From Paenibacillus sedimenti (GTDB lineage: Bacteria > Bacillota > Bacilli > Paenibacillales > NBRC-103111): a DNA stretch of 64,000 bases. The notes beneath the pieces were generated by a model. The model had not been told where the DNA came from. It did no database searches and saw nothing but the letters and a program-made list of their open reading frames with translations. How positions within the stretch are numbered: position 1 is the stretch's first letter; every line of letters starts with the position of its first letter. Below are positions 60,092 through 64,000 of this stretch, piece by piece. The stretch is taken from assembly GCF_014534655.1 (NCBI RefSeq), contig NZ_JACVVD010000020.1, forward strand, positions 18,083-82,082, read 5' to 3'. The position numbers and the translations under genes are program-made.

Positions 60092-61621
60092 ATGCTTAGA
60101 ATCGTAGAGGTTGAAAACGGGATCGTTCAAGGGCTGCCGGCAGCCGACCCCCGGATCACGAGCTTCAAAGGGATACCATTCGCCGCTCCGCCTCTAGGCG
60201 AAAACCGCTGGCGTGCCCCGCAACCCGCGAAGGACTGGGATGGCGTGTTCCAAGCGTACGAATTCGCGCCGATCTCGATGCAGGTGAGACAAGAGATCGA
60301 CGAGAAAAATATCTATACCCGGGAATGGGCCGTGGAACCGGACATCGCCATGGACGAGGACTGCCTCTACCTGAACGTATGGACACCGGCCAAGCACGCT
60401 GATGAAAAACTGCCGGTATATGTATGGTATTTCGGCGGAGGGCTTCAGGTCGGCCATACGGCCGAAATGGAGTTCGACGGCGAACGCATTGCCAGGCGAG
60501 GCATCGTGGTGGTCACGATCAACTATCGTCTGAATGTCTTCGGATTTTTATGCCATCCCGAAATTACAGCGGAAGCGCCGGAAGCGCCTGCCAACTTCGG
60601 CCACCTCGACCAGCAGGCGGCTACAAGATGGGTTAAGCGCAATATTATGGCTTTCGGCGGCGACCCGGACAACATGACTATCGGCGGCCAGTCCGCCGGC
60701 GGTGGAAGCGTCATGAGCCAGCTCACCTCGCCTCAGAACGAAGGGCTCTTTCAGAGAGCGATTATACAAAGCGGGATCTTTACAAAGCTTTACCCGGGAA
60801 CCTCCATGCCCAGACTTCGGAGTCGCTTGGCGGAAGCCGAACAGGACGGCGTGGAGTTTTTCGAGTATCTCGGCGTATCCTCGCTTGCGGAAGCCCGGCA
60901 GCTGAATGCGGTCTATCTCCGCGACAAGGCGGTGGAGTACCGGGGCTTCTGGGGCACTGTCGCAGATCAGGTATTCAGCTTAGGTAACCCGTTTGAATTG
61001 TTCCTTCAAAACAAACGCTGGATGGTGCCAGTGATGTTCGGCCATACATCCTCGGAGTTTTTCAGCGTTCCGAATGTTGACACGCGTGACGACTTCAAGA
61101 AGATGGCAGTGGACATGTTCGGCGACGATGCCGATGCGTTTCTGGCGCTTTGTGAGACTGAATCGTTCGAGGAAACCAAGAAGAAAGCTTCGGTGAGCGG
61201 CATCGAATATGCGATTCGCATTGCCGCGCAAGCCAATGCCGATACCGGTGCCAATACCCCTTTGTACTATTATCATTTCGACGCGGAAATACCGGGTTGG
61301 GATAACCCCGGCACCTTCCACTCGGTGGATCTCTGGTTTTTCTTCGAGACGCTTGCCAAATGCTGGCGGCCGTTTGTCGGCAAACATTACGATTTGGCCC
61401 GCCAGATGTGCAATTACTGGGCGAACTTCATCCGTTCGGGAGACCCGAACGGACAAGATTCTACAGGAGAGGAACTGCCGCGATGGGAGCCCTATACGCC
61501 CGAAGCACCGTATGGGATGTTGTTTGCAGATCGGGCCGAGTTTGCCACGGAACAACCGAGTGAGATCATGAAGTTTCTTGTGCAGCAATATTTCAAGAAG
61601 AACAGGTTAGTTCAAAGTTAA
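60092..61621 (+). CDS. Type-B carboxylesterase
   Basis: 509 aa, alpha/beta hydrolase without signal peptide. The N-terminal FKGIPFAAPPLGENRWRAPQ, the EDCLYLNVWTP segment, the oxyanion region YFGGGLQVG and the nucleophile elbow IGGQSAGGGSVMSQL are all present; the catalytic His lies in TFHSVDLWFFFETL. It removes ester groups, probably acetyl or feruloyl-type, from imported sugars, consistent with its place between two binding-protein genes. GAAGGGAG precedes the ATG. Confidence 0.9.
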   Translation: MLRIVEVENGIVQGLPAADPRITSFKGIPFAAPPLGENRWRAPQPAKDWDGVFQAYEFAPISMQVRQEIDEKNIYTREWAVEPDIAMDEDCLYLNVWTPAKHADEKLPVYVWYFGGGLQVGHTAEMEFDGERIARRGIVVVTINYRLNVFGFLCHPEITAEAPEAPANFGHLDQQAATRWVKRNIMAFGGDPDNMTIGGQSAGGGSVMSQLTSPQNEGLFQRAIIQSGIFTKLYPGTSMPRLRSRLAEAEQDGVEFFEYLGVSSLAEARQLNAVYLRDKAVEYRGFWGTVADQVFSLGNPFELFLQNKRWMVPVMFGHTSSEFFSVPNVDTRDDFKKMAVDMFGDDADAFLALCETESFEETKKKASVSGIEYAIRIAAQANADTGANTPLYYYHFDAEIPGWDNPGTFHSVDLWFFFETLAKCWRPFVGKHYDLARQMCNYWANFIRSGDPNGQDSTGEELPRWEPYTPEAPYGMLFADRAEFATEQPSEIMKFLVQQYFKKNRLVQS

Positions 61622-61720
61622 ATATTGTATGGCTGCAGCCCCTGAGCCTATAATGAATGCATAAGAAGCGTTATTGAATAAGACCCGTAATCATCAACCG
61701 ATCGGGGGAAGAACAAGGAA

Positions 61721-63448
61721 GTGAAAAATCATAGAAAAAAAACATGGCTGATTTCAATCATGTCGGCAGCTACAGTCTTATCGGCCTGCAGCGGACAAAA
61801 CGATTCAACGGATAACGGTCAGAGCCAATTATCCAATGTGGAGTCGGGCCAAACTGCAAGTAACGAACCGAAGGGAGCAACAGCAGATCCGCTGGGCAAA
61901 TACGATCCGCCGATCGAAGTGTCGTTCGTGCGGAATCTAAGCGACGTCGTGGATAACAACGTGCTTGGCGCTCTTAGGGGCGAAACGTTTGAAGACAACC
62001 GCTGGACCCGCTTGTTCAAAGATCAACTCGGCATCAAAATTAAAAATAAATGGGTTGTAAAGGGCGACGATACGTCCGAACAATACTTGCAGAAGCTCAA
62101 CGTGACGATCGCATCCGGGGATATTCCCGATTTCATGTCCGTGAACTCGACTCAACTGAAGCAGTTGGCCAACGCCGGCCAAATCGAAGATATGACTGCC
62201 TTATATCCGCAATACGCTTCGCCCGATCTGAAACGGATGATGTCGCAAGAAGGGACGGCCCCATTCGATGCCGCCACGTTTAACGGCAAGCTGATGGCGA
62301 TTCCGCTTGTCGATTCCTCCATTGAAAGCGCTATGTTGATCTGGATTCGTACAGATTGGCTGCAGAAGCTCGGCTTAAAGCCTCCGAAGACGATGGCTGA
62401 CGTTCAAGCGATTTCGAAAGCGTTTGCGGAGGGCGATCCGGACGGCAATGGCAAAAAAGATACGTTCGGTCTCGGCGTATCCAAAACGCTGTGGGGAGGA
62501 GCCATGGGGTTGGAAGGCTTCATGGCCGGGTACAAGGCTTATCCGAACAAATGGGTGGAGGGCAGCTCCGGGAAGCTGGTTTACGGCAGCGTCCAGCCGG
62601 AAGTAAAGAAAGCGCTTCAAGCCCTTCAGACCATGTTCAAGAATGGTGAGTTGGATCAGGAGTTCGGGATGAAAGACGGAACCAAGGTTTCCGAGCAAAT
62701 CGCCGCCGGGAAGATCGGCATGGAATACGGCGAACAGTGGAACTCGATCTGGCCGCTTCAACTGAACCGCAATAAAGACCCGAATGCACAGTGGCAGGCG
62801 TTCCCGATTGTTTCGGAGTCCGGAGAATCGCCGAAAGTGCCGTTAAAATTCAATACGGTCAAATTCTTTGTCGTGAAGAAAGGTGCCAAGCATCCCGAAG
62901 CCGTCATCAAGATGTTCAATTTGTTCTATGAAAAGAACTGGGGCAAAACAGCGGAATTTGACAAATATTATGCGCCGCCGGAAGCGGAAAGCGTATGGCA
63001 GCTATCCCCGGTGAATCCGAGTCCGATCAAGAAAAACGTGGAGGCGTACCGGGCGATAGATGCAGCCCGTAAGTCCGGCAACTTCTCGGCATTGGCGGGG
63101 GAAGCCAAAACGATTCAAGGGAAGATAGACGCATATCATTCAGGATCGAAGGATGGATTTGCGCTGTGGGGCTGGGAGCGGATTTACGGTTCGGAAGGCT
63201 CCGAGGGGGTCGTGGACCAGTACGATAAAAACAATCAGTTCCTGCAGGATAAGTTTTACGGCGCGCCTACTCCAACGATGGTCGAGCGCAAATCGACTTT
63301 GGAAAAGCTGCAGAATGAGACGTTTAACAAAATCATTATGGGTGCGCCTATTGATGACTTTGATAAGTTCGTTCAAAACTGGGCGAAGCTGGGCGGAGCA
63401 CAAATGACAAAAGAAGTCAATGACTGGTACGCAACAATCAAGAAGTAG
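61721..63448 (+). CDS. Oligosaccharide-binding lipoprotein (third system)
   Basis: 575 aa from GTG 61721. The lipobox VLSAC is followed by a Gly/Ser/Asn linker, then IASGDIPDFMSVNSTQLKQL, GDPDGNGKKDTFGLGVSKTL and the EVNDWY end. It has the same C-terminal pattern as the partial protein at the left edge. The permease genes expected next to it are missing except for a tail (63472-63513). Confidence 0.9.
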   Translation: MKNHRKKTWLISIMSAATVLSACSGQNDSTDNGQSQLSNVESGQTASNEPKGATADPLGKYDPPIEVSFVRNLSDVVDNNVLGALRGETFEDNRWTRLFKDQLGIKIKNKWVVKGDDTSEQYLQKLNVTIASGDIPDFMSVNSTQLKQLANAGQIEDMTALYPQYASPDLKRMMSQEGTAPFDAATFNGKLMAIPLVDSSIESAMLIWIRTDWLQKLGLKPPKTMADVQAISKAFAEGDPDGNGKKDTFGLGVSKTLWGGAMGLEGFMAGYKAYPNKWVEGSSGKLVYGSVQPEVKKALQALQTMFKNGELDQEFGMKDGTKVSEQIAAGKIGMEYGEQWNSIWPLQLNRNKDPNAQWQAFPIVSESGESPKVPLKFNTVKFFVVKKGAKHPEAVIKMFNLFYEKNWGKTAEFDKYYAPPEAESVWQLSPVNPSPIKKNVEAYRAIDAARKSGNFSALAGEAKTIQGKIDAYHSGSKDGFALWGWERIYGSEGSEGVVDQYDKNNQFLQDKFYGAPTPTMVERKSTLEKLQNETFNKIIMGAPIDDFDKFVQNWAKLGGAQMTKEVNDWYATIKK

Positions 63449-63471
63449 CGGCATACCCGTTCTTGCAATAA

Positions 63472-63513
63472 GATGTTGTCAAAGGTATTGTTCTCGGCAG
63501 CGTGAAAGGGTGA
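63472..63513 (+). pseudogene. Last 13 codons of a lost permease
   Basis: Reads DVVKGIVLGSVKG and a stop. Both intact LplC-type permeases in the window end in FVKGxxxGAVKG and a stop. So the C-terminal end of a YtcP-type permease survives in the 95 nt between the binding protein and the sensor kinase. Confidence 0.7.
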
Positions 63514-63543
63514 TAATGAAAGAAAAAGCTGGAGGCATGCGAC

Positions 63544-64000
63544 TTGTACAACCGTCAACCGTTCTCTTTGAGGAACACGATTTTCCTTCGGCTGCTGCTA
63601 ACGTTTCTACTTATCATTCTGCCTATTATTTTGATGGGCGTATACCTTTATCAATGGGTCGTACAAACGGCAAGCGATGACATTTCCAAAACGGCGGTTT
63701 CCCAGATCACCTTCTATTTGACCGACCTGGAGAATGAGGTGGAACGGATGAAGCTGCTGCAGTACGGGCTTATTGAAGATGAGAATCTCAACGAGCTGAC
63801 GCTGACCTGGGATTCCATGGATGCCTATACGCGCACGGAAAAAATTAATTCGCTATGGAAGTGGCTCAATACGACCCAAAATAGCAGCGTCTATATCAAA
63901 AATGTGACTGCACATATTTATCCGGTCTCCAAATCCGTTTCGTCCGCCAATGGGACGAGCGAGCTCGATATCAAACGGTATGACCGGATTCGCACCGAGC
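63544..64000 (+). CDS. Sensor histidine kinase (YesM-like), start only, cut by window edge
   Basis: A TTG at 63544, 8 nt after GGAGG, opens a frame that runs to the window end. Residues 1-10 are basic, 11-36 form a membrane span (FLRLLLTFLLIILPIILMGV), and the rest is the start of an extracellular Cache-like sensor. This topology next to a sugar-binding lipoprotein fits a YesM-type kinase; a Cache-AraC regulator is the alternative, which only the missing C-terminus would decide. Confidence 0.65.
   Translation, partial: MYNRQPFSLRNTIFLRLLLTFLLIILPIILMGVYLYQWVVQTASDDISKTAVSQITFYLTDLENEVERMKLLQYGLIEDENLNELTLTWDSMDAYTRTEKINSLWKWLNTTQNSSVYIKNVTAHIYPVSKSVSSANGTSELDIKRYDRIRTE

Noticed and set aside
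1..64000. tRNA, rRNA or riboswitch genes
   Set aside because: I looked for tRNA-like GGTTCRA/CCA patterns, rRNA blocks and common riboswitch cores and found nothing I could support.

Overview
The window looks like a Paenibacillus (Bacillota) chromosome. Several traits point there: lipoprotein sugar-binding proteins of the LplA/DUF3502 type without an ATPase gene beside them, large Cache-AraC and YesM-type regulators, a Spo0E-like phosphatase, sporulation sigma-E/K gene fragments, an S-layer-homology fragment, very large multidomain secreted polysaccharide-degrading enzymes, strong AGGAGG-type ribosome binding sites and frequent GTG/TTG starts. This is recognition from sequence alone; no database was searched.

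Layout. 1-9.6 kb is a patchwork of small chromosomal genes (LysR regulator, cupin, LOG-family protein, small membrane proteins) and many broken ones: IS3, IS110 and IS6 transposase remnants, a GNAT acetyltransferase, a metallo-beta-lactamase-fold protein, an rfbG start and a truncated ricin-lectin/pectate lyase. 9.7-19 kb is a signalling block: a chemotaxis receptor, two GGDEF-EAL proteins, a Spo0E-like protein overlapping one of them, a carbonic anhydrase lipoprotein, and a fused histidine kinase/response regulator with a collapsed paralogue 3.5 kb upstream. 19-63.5 kb is a polysaccharide-utilisation region: an AraC regulator, five complete or partial solute-binding lipoproteins, two permease pairs, a GH28-like beta-helix enzyme, two complete secreted alginate-lyase-fold/unknown giants (2267 and 2523 aa) plus a 711-aa lyase, two GH43-like enzymes, a GH95 enzyme and a carboxylesterase. 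The window ends inside a sensor kinase gene.

How it works together (inference). Secreted lyases and carbohydrate-binding modules would cut an acidic plant or microbial polysaccharide outside the cell. Lipoproteins and permeases would import the oligosaccharides, probably powered by a shared ATPase encoded elsewhere. The cytoplasmic GH28, GH43, GH95 and esterase would finish degradation. GH28 + GH43 + GH95 + esterase + beta-eliminating lyase suggests a decorated pectin, rhamnogalacturonan or glucuronan-type substrate.

Most unusual feature. The utilisation locus has been tandemly duplicated about three times (unit 1 about 22.9-37.5 kb, unit 2 about 37.5-48.2 kb, unit 3 about 48.3-49.1 kb), and the extra copies have been shrunk by series of internal deletions that keep short homologous pieces in the original order. 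About 5.5 kb of unit 1 survives as about 0.65 kb in unit 2. The same style of decay, with start and end kept and the middle lost, is seen in unrelated genes across the window (kinase/regulator, IS3 transposase, GNAT, sigma-E/K), so it appears to be a property of this genome rather than of one locus. A direct-repeat operator-like element is preserved in all three units. The giant protein at 38.3-45.9 kb has an N-terminal domain of about 880 residues that I cannot assign to a family, and it shows a strong base-composition step within the gene.
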